From: Leishmania infantum JPCM5
Lineage: Eukaryota > Euglenozoa > Kinetoplastea > Trypanosomatida > Trypanosomatidae
Length of the DNA: 64,000 nt
Assembly: GCF_000002875.2 (NCBI RefSeq)
Contig: NC_009408.2
Coordinates: 709,501-773,500, forward strand
Reading direction: 5' to 3'
The notes beneath the pieces are model-generated. The model was not told where the DNA came from. It saw only the letters and a program-made list of their open reading frames with translations, and did no database searches. Shown here one piece after another: positions 51,027 to 61,105 of the stretch (its first letter is position 1; each line of letters starts with the position of its first letter). The position numbers and the translations under genes were made by a program.

Positions 51027-52399
51027 CGTCTCCGCAAGGGCCTTGGATTGCGTGCGCGTGCGGGGAGGTGGGGCGAGGGGGACTCTCAGGTCGCCCGCTC
51101 GATGCTTTAAGGTCAGAGAGGGAGATGGGCAAAGTAGGGAAGTGGGGCAGACGGCTGGTGTGCCGCTGGTCTCTCGCTCATTGTTGACGCATGCCTTGTA
51201 CGGCTGCTGCTTCTGCCGTGCACATGCGTGTTTCTGTGCGAAGAGGGCCGGAGGAGAGATGCGGGAAGAAGAAAGCGAAGCGGTGTGCTAAGAATGCTTG
51301 CGTGCCGGCGTGGGCATCTGTCTCTGGCGCGTGCCGGTGAGCACGCACTCTTTGGCCGTGCGGGGAGGAAAGGATCCGATGATGTGTCTCTTTCCTGGTC
51401 TCCCCAAAGAGACACACCGAGAGCCACTTCCGCTCACCTTTACAAGCACGGAGATGCAGAGAGGAGGGTGTCGTGGTGAGAAAGGGCCTCGCGAGGTGCG
51501 GGCACGCCCTTGCTGTCGGTAGGCTGCTGCGTCCCTCGCTCCGCTGAGCCTCGACACTGGTGCCCGATGCTGACGGCCTACTCGTCTTTTCGTTTCCTTG
51601 TGTCCTTCACATGCTTGTACACACGCACTTGCTCTCCCTCGTGTATCGCATGCGCATCGCTGACCCTCCTCCCCACTCATCCACACACACTCAACTCACG
51701 CGGCGGTAGAGCGAGGAAAGGAGCGATGCAACGGGCAGCGTGACGCACAGCATCGAAGAGGAGGAGGAGCGAACAGCGATCTCAACAACATCGTAAGGCG
51801 AACACACGCGAACAGCAACAAATGGGGCGCATCCGCCGTCGCACAGACGGAGACGGACACACACACACACACACACAACACAGAGAGAGGCGTTGAAGGT
51901 ACACGAAATACGTGCGTTATCGCCGCTGTTGGTTGCCTGCAACGTAAGAGATGTGCACGGTGCGACAGCGACGACAGCGACAAGGTGATAGTGGTGGTGC
52001 TCGTGGTGAGGACGATACCAGTGAGTCCTGCATCGACAGGCACACTCTCACGCACAGGACACAAGCCCACTCGTAGAGCGAGAGAGCGAGAGAAAAAAAA
52101 AACATGGAGGAGGGAGGGAGGAGGGCTGCATACATCAGTAGACATGGAAGGAGGTGAAGGACAGGAAGACACACACACACACACAGTAAAAGAGGAGGAG
52201 TACAAGGAGAAAGGGTGTGCAGGCAGCACACGCGCAGATGCACCGACACACCCATGTTCTATCACAACAGCGACAGTACACGCTCACATGCACACAGTGC
52301 AGAAAAAGATGCACACGCACACGCACCGGCACGTATCCAGTAGGAGCAGTGCCGCGACACACTCGTGCATGCCTGTGCTTGTGGTTGCCCTCGTGCATA
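51027..52399. other. Spacer upstream of the propeller gene
   Basis: About 1.4 kb. It has a C/T-rich minus-sense tract at 51055-51085 with AG at 51043-51042, CA runs near 51855-51880 and 52168-52185, and an A run at 52091-52101. The right end is 3'UTR of the SAXO-type gene. No gene or RNA gene recognised. Confidence 0.55.
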
Positions 52400-53200
52400 C
52401 TAGTACATGGTATCGCCGGAGGGGATGTTGTAGACGGAGAGCTTGAGGTGACCATCGCGCGAGGCAGGGCGCGTCGGCACGAAGGCGGCTGGGCAGTCGT
52501 GGCGCATGTGCATCGGCGGCACTTGATACGCCTCGGAGACTGTGGTCTGAAAGTCACGGTTCTCAGGCAGGGCGACGGGCTGAACGTCGCGGGCGGCGCT
52601 GCGCGTCATCGGCACTTCCTTCGGCTGGTACTCCGCTGTGTAGCTGGTAATGCCGTCGAAGGGGAGGCTATTCTGCAGGGTGTCGTCCGCCTTGAAGCTC
52701 TTTGGCGGCTTCGGCAGCCTACCCTGCTCGGCCAGGTCACGCACCGGCTCCTCCATCGCCCCCTTCGTCGTCACGTACGTACCCGGCAGTTTCGGGAGTG
52801 GGTCCTCCCTGCGCTTGGTACGGTTGTAGTCGGGCATCCAGCCTGGAAAGTCGGCGCGGTTCGTTGTAGTGCCTTCAAACGGCAGTGGTGCCGCTGCGGC
52901 CTCACGGGGCTTGTAGGACTCCGCCGGGCGCAGGTCCTTACCCTTCAGCAAGTCTGCCGCTTCCTGCTTCGTCGTTTTGAAGTGGCCGGGCTCTGCCTTG
53001 GACGGAAACACCGTCTGCCTTGCTTTGCGCGGCCGCTCTCGCTCAATCTTCTTGCCAACGTACTCATCGCGGTATGTCGTCTCCCCAACGAATGGGACGC
53101 GCAAGCCGGGGCACTGGTGCTTGCCACACTCGCAAATGCGGCACACACAGGTGCGGCCATCGCCGTAGTCGAGGCTGGCGACGGAGTGCAGCTGCGTCAT
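52400..53200 (-). CDS. SAXO-family microtubule-binding protein
   Basis: Predicted 266 aa. The N-terminus carries the SAXO/FAM154 cysteine motif, C-x-C-x2-C-x-C-x3-H-x-C (residues about 18-30), followed by Mn-type repeats: PFVGETTYRDEYVGKK, LPFEGTTTNRADFPGW and LPFDGITSYTAEYQPK, each with the family's F-x-G-x-T-x2-x-x-x-[DE] core, alternating with basic KPRE/PPKSF linkers. SAXO proteins (stabilisers of axonemal microtubules, related to MAP6/STOP) bind and stabilise axonemal or basal-body microtubules; the T. brucei and Leishmania members are flagellar. Length is shorter than vertebrate SAXO1. ATG 53200 (MTQLHSVASLDYGDG) follows a candidate AG at 53225-53224. Confidence 0.88.
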   Translation of the reverse strand: MTQLHSVASLDYGDGRTCVCRICECGKHQCPGLRVPFVGETTYRDEYVGKKIERERPRKARQTVFPSKAEPGHFKTTKQEAADLLKGKDLRPAESYKPREAAAAPLPFEGTTTNRADFPGWMPDYNRTKRREDPLPKLPGTYVTTKGAMEEPVRDLAEQGRLPKPPKSFKADDTLQNSLPFDGITSYTAEYQPKEVPMTRSAARDVQPVALPENRDFQTTVSEAYQVPPMHMRHDCPAAFVPTRPASRDGHLKLSVYNIPSGDTMY

Positions 53201-54138
53201 GATGCCGTAGAGGTGTTGTTTCTCTGATGATGGGTGGGGTGGGGAGGGGCTACACCCAGTGCTCAGTGGTGGCCTGTATATGCGCGTCTGAGGACAGCGT
53301 GGAGGCCACACGCGCGCGCGGAGTGCGAGGCCACTGCAGGAGGCAGTGGGGCAGGGAGGGGAGGGGGAGCTCTAGAGATAGCAGAACGACAAAACCCGCT
53401 GTAGCCGCTGGGGTAAGGGGTGGGGGGAGGAGAGACGACGAGAAGAGCGAGCGGCGTGCAGCGAGGGGAGAAAGAGAGGCTTGTGCTTGAGGAGCGGCTG
53501 CTCTACGGGAAACTATGAGTTTGTGAAGCCGCACCGTGCGATTAGAGAAAAGGGAAAAGGAAGGGAGATGGGGACGTGTGAGAGAGGAGGAAGTAGGCGG
53601 ATGCACTGCTACGGTTCGGCGATCCGCACGAAAACGTGCGCGCGCGGCTTTTCTTTCATCTCTCTACCCCTCCGCGTTGTATATCCGTCACCGCACGTTG
53701 CATGACCTGGTGGTGAGGCCAGCACACAGGACGTACAGCACAGATGCACGCGCACCGGTGCCTTCCGCCTCCGCGCGCCTATCGTGCAACTGGAGCGAGA
53801 GGAGATGGGGGTAGGGGGGAGGAGGTTGAGAGACAGAGAAGGCGCTCGAGAGTTGGACGCAGCGTGGCACATAGGCGTGGCAGCTGCCGTCGCAGACCCC
53901 GTGATGGGGGGGGGTGGCGGAGGGCAAAACGCACTGGAAGAAGGGAAGGGGAGGCGCACGCACTCCACGTGGAGCTCAAGGGCGGGGCGGGGGCACAAAG
54001 CACACAGACAAGCGAACGGCGGGGTGGCGGTGGCGGTGGCTGAGCGAGAGAGTGTGAGGGACGAAGGAAAAGGAGCACACTGTACATGAAGAAGAAAAGG
54101 TGCACACAGAGAGAGAGATATCCGACTCTGCTGTGGCG
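53201..54138. other. Spacer upstream of the SAXO gene
   Basis: About 940 bases of mostly purine-rich plus strand with G runs near 53907-53913 and GGC/GGT repeats near 54018-54040. It includes the 3'UTR of the 352-aa gene. No gene seen. Confidence 0.55.
53224..53254 (-). promoter_or_regulatory. Candidate spliced-leader acceptor of the SAXO gene
   Basis: Minus-sense C-rich tract followed by AG at 53225-53224, giving a 23-base leader before ATG 53200. Confidence 0.4.
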
Positions 54139-55197
54139 CTATCGCACTACGGACTTGGACATCTGTATGCACACAAGGCGGTCGGCTAGTTCAGGCAGCG
54201 TCAAGTTCTCCGACGCCGCCTTGGAAGGCCGCCGCGGCCGCGGTGCTGTCATGGCGCCCCCATAGCGGCTAAGGTGCAGCTGAACGCTGTTCTTGGTGGA
54301 GGTGGTGCTCAGGTGCATGTTGCCAGTGGCGACGATGGGCCCGTTCGAGGAGCCGTGGCTGAAGATGGACCCCGTCTCGTCATCTACGTTGTCGGAGCCC
54401 ATGCGATGCCGCTGCTCCGCGTCCGCTGCACTGCTCCTTCCCTTCTCGCCTGATGCGTCCGCCATGCCGACTTCAGCGCCATCCTGCTGAGCCTCCATCG
54501 AGTGCTCTGCCGCAATGCTCTGAAGCGTTTTCTGCCGCATGTCCTGCTGACTAGCGCTTCGCTGAGGCGCGGGGTGCGCGCAGTAGTACGCCGCAGCCTC
54601 CTTCGCCATCTGCGCGTCCAGCTTATGGGGGCCGTGGTGAGTGCTGTAGCTGCCCCTCCACGGAGGCACCGTGCCCTCGAGTGCCGGCCGCGATGGAACG
54701 ATGCGGTCGCGATCCACGCCAGCGCAGTAAACGGCACCGTTGCGTCCCACCGTAGGCAACTTTCCGTCGCGTCCTCTCTGGTGCGGCATGGCACCGCCAA
54801 TCATGCCGCTGCCATACATTGCCTCCTGGTACTTGCGCGGCTCAGCGAGGCGGCAAAGGCAGGCGTGTCGCGAGCGACGCGAGGCGACCTCGGCAGCAGT
54901 GAGAGAGCGACGACACGTCTTGGTCGCTAGGCGCCGCTGCGCGCGCTCGTCTTTGACGCGGCGCCGCTCGAGCGCCTCGGCCTCTTCGGCGTGCACGCGC
55001 GCAACCTCGTCGGCTCGCGCCCGCTCGTACGCGCGGAAGGCCGCCTCGCGTTGGCGTTGCGCCTCCTGCTCTCCAGGCAATTTGCGTCTGTGCACGATAC
55101 TCCGCACACGCGCCGCATTTTCCCGATCGATGGCGGCGGCGAAGTTGCTGTACTGGTTGGCAGTGTAGAACTCCACCCGTGGGCCACCGTACCCCAT
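54139..55197 (-). CDS. Basic helical protein, function unknown
   Basis: Predicted 352 aa. The first 20 residues (MGYGGPRVEFYTANQYSNFA) are aromatic and Gly-rich. Residues about 20-110 form one long Arg/Ala/Glu-rich helix (EQEAQRQREAAFRAYERARA, EEAEALERRRVKDERAQRRL). A middle part has Gly/Pro/Tyr-rich turns with repeated MPHQRGRDGKLP and PPWRGSYSTHHGPHKLD segments, reminiscent of microtubule-inner or axonemal proteins; the tail is Ser/Asp-rich and ends LPELADRLVCIQMS. No catalytic motif. It sits next to the SAXO gene, but neighbours in these units are rarely functionally linked. Start ATG 55197 is the natural one; no AG lies between the upstream tract and this ATG, so the splice site is unclear. 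Confidence 0.72.
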   Translation of the reverse strand: MGYGGPRVEFYTANQYSNFAAAIDRENAARVRSIVHRRKLPGEQEAQRQREAAFRAYERARADEVARVHAEEAEALERRRVKDERAQRRLATKTCRRSLTAAEVASRRSRHACLCRLAEPRKYQEAMYGSGMIGGAMPHQRGRDGKLPTVGRNGAVYCAGVDRDRIVPSRPALEGTVPPWRGSYSTHHGPHKLDAQMAKEAAAYYCAHPAPQRSASQQDMRQKTLQSIAAEHSMEAQQDGAEVGMADASGEKGRSSAADAEQRHRMGSDNVDDETGSIFSHGSSNGPIVATGNMHLSTTSTKNSVQLHLSRYGGAMTAPRPRRPSKAASENLTLPELADRLVCIQMSKSVVR

Positions 55198-55535
55198 GAC
55201 GAAGACGACAAGACGTGTGAGAAAGAGGAAGACCCCTCCGGGTGCGCGTCTGTGGACGAGTGCAGAGAGTGGCAGAAAGGGGGAAGTGAAAACCTGCGGC
55301 ACTTCTGGGCAGGGCGAGAGGAAGAGGCGGGGGGGGCGGTGCAGGAGAAGTGGCGAGACGGTCGCAGCATGAGGTGAGATCCATGAGCGAAGGGGAAAGA
55401 AGAAAGGAAGGGGGAGAGAGCGACACAGTATCCGCTCACTTCTATCAGTGCACGACTGGCCATGCTACTCGCACACGTCGCCCCCTCCCCCCTTTGAGGC
55501 GTCGCCCACAGTTTTGGTTTCCTTGCAATATATAC

Positions 55536-55567
<32 letters not shown>

Positions 55568-55592
55568 GCCGCTCTTTGGCGATGCTGCACGC
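55198..55592. other. Spacer upstream of the 352-aa gene
   Basis: About 395 bases with an AT/TA run passing into a TG run (55528-55568) close to the PCIF1-like stop codon. A pyrimidine-rich minus-sense stretch lies at 55220-55240. No gene seen. Confidence 0.6.
55528..55568. repeat. Compound (TA)n(TG)n repeat
   Basis: AT/TA alternating run of 25 bases followed by TG units, in the presumed 3'UTR of the PCIF1-like gene. Confidence 0.85.
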
Positions 55593-57362
55593 TCAAGTGG
55601 AAGGCGGAGAGGAGGCGGGCACAACATAGAACGAATCCAACGCCCGCTTCAGCTGCGGTGACGCGCGAGGCTGCGCCAGCCCGATCACCTCCGTCGCTGT
55701 CACACCGTGGAGCCACTTGTTCGTCGTGGTGCAGAAGTAGCCGTAGCCGTTGTCGATGAAGACGCCGTCAAAGCACACCCACGCGTCCGACGCCGCCGCC
55801 GCCGTGGCAGTGCGCGCATCACCTGCGGCCGCGGCGAGCGCCTCTGGCCAACTATATGGCACGCGGTACCCCTCTTGAAGCATCGCCGCCCGTCTCTGCA
55901 CAACCTGCGCGACATCGAGGGGGCCGGCAGAAGGGGAGGAGGAGGACGACTTCGCCACCCCACCGGTGCCGCCAAAAAAGCGCTTCTCGATCTTCAAGCG
56001 AATATCCCACCACAGCGGGAGCACCAAAACGTAGTCCACCACCGCTGCTGCCGCACCGGTGCTCGCCATTGCGCTGCGCATGTCGCGCACGAGCTTCTGA
56101 AAGAGCAGCTCGCATAGATCTTCGTCGTACGGCACGTCCAGCGTGAGAAGCAGCGGTTTGCCATCAGGGTTGATCACCGCGTCACTGTAAATGCGCTGCG
56201 GGTCGACAGCGACGGCGCTGCCTATGCTGCCAAAGTACTGATCCGTGTCGTAGAAGGCAGAGCAGAAGTGATTTGGCACCTCCTCGGCCACGGCGCCATC
56301 GCTGTCGGATGCGGCGCCTTTGAACGTGCCGGGCTGCGGCGTTTTCATGTATGCGTTGATGGGCGATGCGCAGAGGTCCATGACATGGTAGCCTGCCGCG
56401 TGCAGATGCTGCTTCAGTCGCGTGTCGGCGCAGAGCTGCAGGCTTCCCGTCGCGAGACCACCTTCGTAGCGGAGGATGACGGTGGCGGCGCGCAGCTGGA
56501 AGCGGAGCTGACGCGCGTCTGCAGAGAATACACCCTTGTCGTAGCGCGCCTGCTCGGATGCCTCGGAGAAGAAGTCGTAGCACATTCGCAGTTTCTCCAT
56601 CGCCGCCCACGGCAGCGACACCGGCGGACAGTCGCGGCACTGCTCTCGACGCCAGTGACGCGGCCACTGGACCGACACCTCCGCGATGGGGCCGGCGATG
56701 CGCTGCTGCTGAGGGGTTCGCTGCGGGTCATCGGCTTCGAGGCGGCGGATACGGGGCTTCAGTGCCTGGGTCGGGGTGACGCCTTGCATGCCGGCCTCGA
56801 TGGCTTCGGCAGCGGCGACGCAGCGCTTGGCGAGGGAGAAATTCTTCACCAGCTGCACCAGCGCGGCTACGGCAGCCGAGTTGTATGTGCCGTTGGACTT
56901 GATGGACAGGTCCCGCACCAACTGCTCATCGTAGGTGCGCAGATCTTGCTTGCCTTTGATGACGCTGCTACCGGTCGCCGCGGCGGACGACGCGTGCGCA
57001 CCTCTCGCGTTGGTCATGGCATGCCGAAGCTGATCTGCGGAAGGGAAGAAGCGGATCTCGGCCTCGCGGAGGCGCGCCGCAGAGGGTGTGCCCCGGCTTG
57101 GGTCTTTATGCGGTTCATCCCGCGCCGGTAGGTGCACGCGCGCTACCTGGGAGAGGATCCACTTGCCAAGCGCCTCCTGGGCGTGTCGCCACAGCTTGCG
57201 GGGCTCTCGCCACTGCACAACTCTGCTTGCGGCCACAGCCTCCAGTGCTTGCAGAAAATCGCGGCGTATCTTGGTCCACTGCTGGATGATCAGCACTTCG
57301 CGGTGAAACGCCAGGGCGGGGTGGTGAGCTTCTGCCGCGTCACCGTTGCTGCTGCGCTTCAT
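55593..57362 (-). CDS. PCIF1-family methyltransferase relative with DVPY motif
   Basis: Predicted 589 aa. The C-terminal half aligns by eye with the core of human PCIF1/CAPAM: CASPINAYM (331-339, human CFASPLN), HFCSAFYDTDQYFGSIGS (365-382, human YCSAFPDTDGYFGS), then DVPY (409-412) followed by the helix DEDLCELLFQKLVRDMRSA, the slot of human NPPF plus helix, and VVDYVLVLPLWWD (441-453, human FIVFIPEW). PCIF1 methylates N6 of a cap-adjacent Am using SAM. NPPF is essential there; here Asn and the first Pro are replaced by Asp and Val. Other adenine-N6 enzymes use DPPY or DPPW, so activity is possible but unproven. No WW domain is seen. In kinetoplastids the first cap-4 nucleotide is N6,N6,2'-O-trimethyl-A, so this is a reasonable candidate for that step or an inactive relative. 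The N-terminal 240 residues are helical and unassigned. ATG 57362 is unambiguous. Confidence 0.8.
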   Translation of the reverse strand: MKRSSNGDAAEAHHPALAFHREVLIIQQWTKIRRDFLQALEAVAASRVVQWREPRKLWRHAQEALGKWILSQVARVHLPARDEPHKDPSRGTPSAARLREAEIRFFPSADQLRHAMTNARGAHASSAAATGSSVIKGKQDLRTYDEQLVRDLSIKSNGTYNSAAVAALVQLVKNFSLAKRCVAAAEAIEAGMQGVTPTQALKPRIRRLEADDPQRTPQQQRIAGPIAEVSVQWPRHWRREQCRDCPPVSLPWAAMEKLRMCYDFFSEASEQARYDKGVFSADARQLRFQLRAATVILRYEGGLATGSLQLCADTRLKQHLHAAGYHVMDLCASPINAYMKTPQPGTFKGAASDSDGAVAEEVPNHFCSAFYDTDQYFGSIGSAVAVDPQRIYSDAVINPDGKPLLLTLDVPYDEDLCELLFQKLVRDMRSAMASTGAAAAVVDYVLVLPLWWDIRLKIEKRFFGGTGGVAKSSSSSPSAGPLDVAQVVQRRAAMLQEGYRVPYSWPEALAAAAGDARTATAAAASDAWVCFDGVFIDNGYGYFCTTTNKWLHGVTATEVIGLAQPRASPQLKRALDSFYVVPASSPPST

Positions 57363-57835
57363 TACGAGTCACACGAATTAAGGAGAGTGGGGAGGGGAGA
57401 ACCTCTCTCTCTGCACATATACACGTGCGTGCATGTGTGTGCATGCGCGGCCTCGGCCAGGGCAATAGGCCAGAGGTGAGGTGAGCAGGAGGAGCAAGAA
57501 GAGGGTCAGTGAAGAGCAGGGCTGGTGCCATCACCGGCCGAGAGGTCACATACCCATGTATGCACATCTGCGAGATTTGGGGGCAGGGGGAGGCGGGCGT
57601 ACTTGCGCAGGCCCTTCCCACCCCCACCAAAACCTCGTCGCACTACGCCTGTCGGCAGCACCTGTGGCTTGGCGTGTGCCGGCGGTGTTGTGTGACAAAG
57701 GCCGCGCATGGACCTCCTTACCGCTGCTTCCCTTGTCTCCCTCTTTCTCTTTCGGAGTGTCGCCGTGCCTCTGCAAGCTCGCTCATCACACAGCAGGGGG
57801 ACAGATACACCGATAGGGCGCCGAGGGCACCGCAG
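57363..57835. other. Spacer upstream of the PCIF1-like gene
   Basis: About 470 bases: splice region of the PCIF1-like gene (pyrimidine-rich minus-sense stretch 57380-57400) and 3'UTR of VPS34. GT-rich near 57430-57445. Nothing else seen. Confidence 0.55.
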
Positions 57836-60800
57836 TTAACCACGGGTAGCCTGTGCAGCGGCGTGCAGGACGTCCCAGAGGTTCGTAAATATAGAGCCAA
57901 CGCTGTCGGCGATCACGTTCTGCAGGTACTGCGTCGCCTGGGCGTTGGTCAGGTCAAGCCGCAGCTTTTCCTGTACCTTCAGCAGGTTCACGCGAGGGTC
58001 GCCACCCTCCCCGGTTACTTGTGGCATACCCTCAGTGTGAGCGCCGAGCAGCAGTATGTGAAGCAGCAGCGGGGCGTGCTTGCGTAGCGTGTTGTAGGCG
58101 CTGCAGCAGTACAGCTTGAACTCAGTGAAGCCGGTGCTCTGCGGCCCACCAAGCACCTCCACCATCTCACGGTTGATCTTCATGGGCGGCGGGAAGGGCT
58201 TCGGGTCGTTGCCGAGCACGTAGCCGAAGTCGATGTGCAGCAGTCGGCCGTCCTGTGTGATGAGGATGTTCTCCAAGTGGCGGTCGCCGATGCCAAGGAC
58301 GAAGGTGATGACGCAGTAGCCGGCGAAGCTGCGAGTGTAGCGGTCCATCGCCTGCCGCAGCAGCTCCGCCGTGCTGTTGTACACCCGCAGGTACTTCAGC
58401 ACGTCGCGCTGCACGCTGAAAAACGTCGTCACCTGCGGCACAATTTCGACAAGACCCTCGTTCGGGGCGGTGGCAATCACGCGATACGGTGTCAAGTAGA
58501 GTTGCAGTCCATCTCGCTGTAGGAGGTCGTCCATAAGGCGGATAAGCTGGACAATGAGCTGGTCCTGCCGGATGTCGTCGTTGTACTTGTACATCATGGC
58601 CAGCGGCACTGTGTCGCCTTCCCCGGCTCCGAGAAAGCCTTCTGCCTGTTCCTCCGCCGCAACGGCTGCGCTGGCACCGCCGCCACTGCTGTTCATCCCT
58701 TGCAGTCCACCGCTGCGCTGCTGGGACGGTGCGGGCTGCATCGCGAGCGGTGTCAGCAAGCAGGGAGACGGCGAAGCACCGTAGAGCGGCTCGCCCCCTC
58801 GCCCACCGCCCCACGCGAGACCCGCTGGCCGCAGGGCCGTGAAAGTCAGGCGCATCGGCAGCTTGGCGCTCTTGAAGATGTACAGCGAATCGGAAAGGAG
58901 CCCCGTGATGGGGATGCCGGGGTGTGTCGCGAGCGTCGCGACGCCGTAGCGGTCCAGCACGTCAACGGCTGAGGCGTGGCGGCTGCGGTACTGCTGCTTG
59001 GCTCCGCTCTGAGACGGAGGAGACCGTGGCGCACTTCCTTGTGACTGTGGTGACAGGGGCGGAAAGCGCAAACGCCGCACTTCGTCATCGGCGGCGCTGT
59101 CCACGTCGCTTGCCTCGACAGCACTGCTCCCGTCGCCTCCGTTCGCGTCGGCCTCCTCGCTGCCGTCGCCGGTGCGGGCAGAGCTCATCGAGTGCTCCTC
59201 CCGCATACCCGCCGAGGAGTGCGTCATGAGGCTGCTGCTGAAGCTCCCATTCACGTTTCTCCTGGACGGCATGCCGTGGTGCACAGAGGAGAAGAGGGCG
59301 CGCAGGCCGCACGCCTGCTTTGCGATCAGCTTGTTGCCCAGCGCCGTCTTCCCCAGGCGATCTAGTGAGCTCTGCTGCAGCTGGCGGCTGAGCAGCTGCA
59401 GCACCCGGTGCATTGCGTGCTGCTGGCGGAGACGTGTGGCGAAGTGCGGGCACTGCTGTGTCAACCGCTCCGACAAGCGACGCAACAGTGGCTCGAAGAG
59501 GGCCCTGCCGCCATGCCTGTCATCGCTCGCCTTTCCCGCAGCACTCAAGGTGCGACGCTTCTCCAGAGCCACCTCCACCGAGAGCAGGGTGTAGAGGGTG
59601 CTGCACAGCTCCCAGCATCCCACGGCGCGCTCCACCAAGAAGTTAGCCAGCTCCGCCTCCGCCGAGTCGTACCGCACTGCCTGCACAAGCTGGAAGGCGA
59701 GTTGACACAGTCGCCCATCGCCTTCCCTGCGCAACAGGCGCACGGCGTACTGGCGCACCGGCGCCACATGGTCAAAGTAGAAGCTGAGGCACGCCAACAC
59801 ATCCTCGAAGGCCGGCCTCGCCCACTGATAGATGAGGGCGCAGGCGGCGCGCCGCTCGCTGGAGTGGGTGTTCGCCCAGTCGACGCACCGCATGAAGGGA
59901 AGGAAGTATTTGCCGTCGCGACATATGAAGTGACGGTACTTCCACAGTAAGCGCGTCTCCTCCAGCCGCCCACCGCCGACCCCTCCGGCGCCGGCACCCG
60001 TCACCACGGCACCGGCGACGTTGTCCAGTTGAATGGGCGGACGCCGCAAAAGGCTCGCCAGCTGGTGGCGCTCCTTCGGCCCGGGAGGGGCACTGCTGTC
60101 GGACAGAAAGTACTGTGTCTTGGACGTGATGGCCGCCTTCGCCTCGCAGAGGTTGTGCTCCTTGAAGAAGGTGTACTGATCAGGAAAAGGACGCTGAGTG
60201 AAGTCACAGGAGTCGTCTGCAGCGTCGCTGTGCTGTAGCAGGCTTTTCATGTCGTCCGACACGCGCGCCACGCCAGGCTCGAAAAAGACGGCGGTGGTGG
60301 CCGCTGGAAGGTACAGCGTCAAAATCGCTGTTGGTGCGCCGCAGGGGTCTTTGGCCGACTGTGGGCTTCCTCTGCGGACAACGGCGTTGCCATGCCGTGC
60401 ATGCTCAGCCTCCAGTTGCTGTATGGACAGCGTATCCAGCCATGGGATGGGTGGCATCATGCCGCGGTGAAAGTCAGCCAGGAGCTCCGCGGCACGCGTA
60501 GAGGTGCTCCACAACTGCTCATCACTCGGAGCGTCGCCGCCCGTGCTCAGCGCCAGCTGCCGCTGGCCAACGCACAACTCTCCTGCCACGGAGTAGACGT
60601 GAAGGGCGGCCTCCGCGACGTGCGTGTCCCTGTGCCAGAGGTGCAGCTTGCAGCTTGCATCGAGCGGTACATCACACAGCTCTAGCGGAAAGACAAGCCA
60701 CTCATCGGTAAACGTGTAGACCACCTCCATCTCTGCGTGCGTGTCCGTGTCGCCGCCGACAGGGGATGCGGGCGGCAGCAGGGCCGCGGCAGACGCGTAC

Positions 60801-61105
60801 ACGGCTGCCGATTCAACGACAGGGCTCAGCGGCTCATCCATGTAGACGAGTTGGGCGGTTATCTGGACAGGATAGTGGGGAAGCAGGTGAGCCACCTCGC
60901 TTACCGGGCCTGTGCGAGGCAGAGACGGCGACAGCAACGAACTCCTCAGCCGCAGCGAGCACAAGCGCAGTCTATAGAGATACTCTGCCGCTGCGTAGTC
61001 CTGCGCCGTGCGAAACGGCGCATCGTAGCGCACCCACTGCAGATCATCGCCTACGCGAGGCTGCCGCAGGACGCTCGCAATCAACGCCACACTCGTCGAC
61101 GTCAT
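57836..61105 (-). CDS. VPS34: Class III phosphatidylinositol 3-kinase
   Basis: Predicted 1089 aa. Order is C2-like domain (about 1-300), helical PIK domain (about 330-560; YFDHVAPVRQYAVRLLRREGD, QLAFQLVQAVRYDSAEAELANFL), a low-complexity insert (about 600-740) and kinase domain (about 780-1089). In the kinase are the glycine-poor loop FKSAKLPMRLTF, MYKYNDDIRQDQLIVQLIRLMDDLL, the catalytic GDRHLENILI (940-949) and HIDFGYVLGNDPKPFPPPMK (958-977). The DFG and the KPFPPPMK activation loop are specific to class III. It makes PI3P from PI on endosomes and autophagosomes, normally with a Vps15 pseudokinase. Catalytic residues are intact. ATG 61105 (MTSTSVALIASVLRQP) follows a good splice AG at 61118-61117 by eleven bases. 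Confidence 0.96.
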   Translation of the reverse strand: MTSTSVALIASVLRQPRVGDDLQWVRYDAPFRTAQDYAAAEYLYRLRLCSLRLRSSLLSPSLPRTGPVSEVAHLLPHYPVQITAQLVYMDEPLSPVVESAAVYASAAALLPPASPVGGDTDTHAEMEVVYTFTDEWLVFPLELCDVPLDASCKLHLWHRDTHVAEAALHVYSVAGELCVGQRQLALSTGGDAPSDEQLWSTSTRAAELLADFHRGMMPPIPWLDTLSIQQLEAEHARHGNAVVRRGSPQSAKDPCGAPTAILTLYLPAATTAVFFEPGVARVSDDMKSLLQHSDAADDSCDFTQRPFPDQYTFFKEHNLCEAKAAITSKTQYFLSDSSAPPGPKERHQLASLLRRPPIQLDNVAGAVVTGAGAGGVGGGRLEETRLLWKYRHFICRDGKYFLPFMRCVDWANTHSSERRAACALIYQWARPAFEDVLACLSFYFDHVAPVRQYAVRLLRREGDGRLCQLAFQLVQAVRYDSAEAELANFLVERAVGCWELCSTLYTLLSVEVALEKRRTLSAAGKASDDRHGGRALFEPLLRRLSERLTQQCPHFATRLRQQHAMHRVLQLLSRQLQQSSLDRLGKTALGNKLIAKQACGLRALFSSVHHGMPSRRNVNGSFSSSLMTHSSAGMREEHSMSSARTGDGSEEADANGGDGSSAVEASDVDSAADDEVRRLRFPPLSPQSQGSAPRSPPSQSGAKQQYRSRHASAVDVLDRYGVATLATHPGIPITGLLSDSLYIFKSAKLPMRLTFTALRPAGLAWGGGRGGEPLYGASPSPCLLTPLAMQPAPSQQRSGGLQGMNSSGGGASAAVAAEEQAEGFLGAGEGDTVPLAMMYKYNDDIRQDQLIVQLIRLMDDLLQRDGLQLYLTPYRVIATAPNEGLVEIVPQVTTFFSVQRDVLKYLRVYNSTAELLRQAMDRYTRSFAGYCVITFVLGIGDRHLENILITQDGRLLHIDFGYVLGNDPKPFPPPMKINREMVEVLGGPQSTGFTEFKLYCCSAYNTLRKHAPLLLHILLLGAHTEGMPQVTGEGGDPRVNLLKVQEKLRLDLTNAQATQYLQNVIADSVGSIFTNLWDVLHAAAQATRG

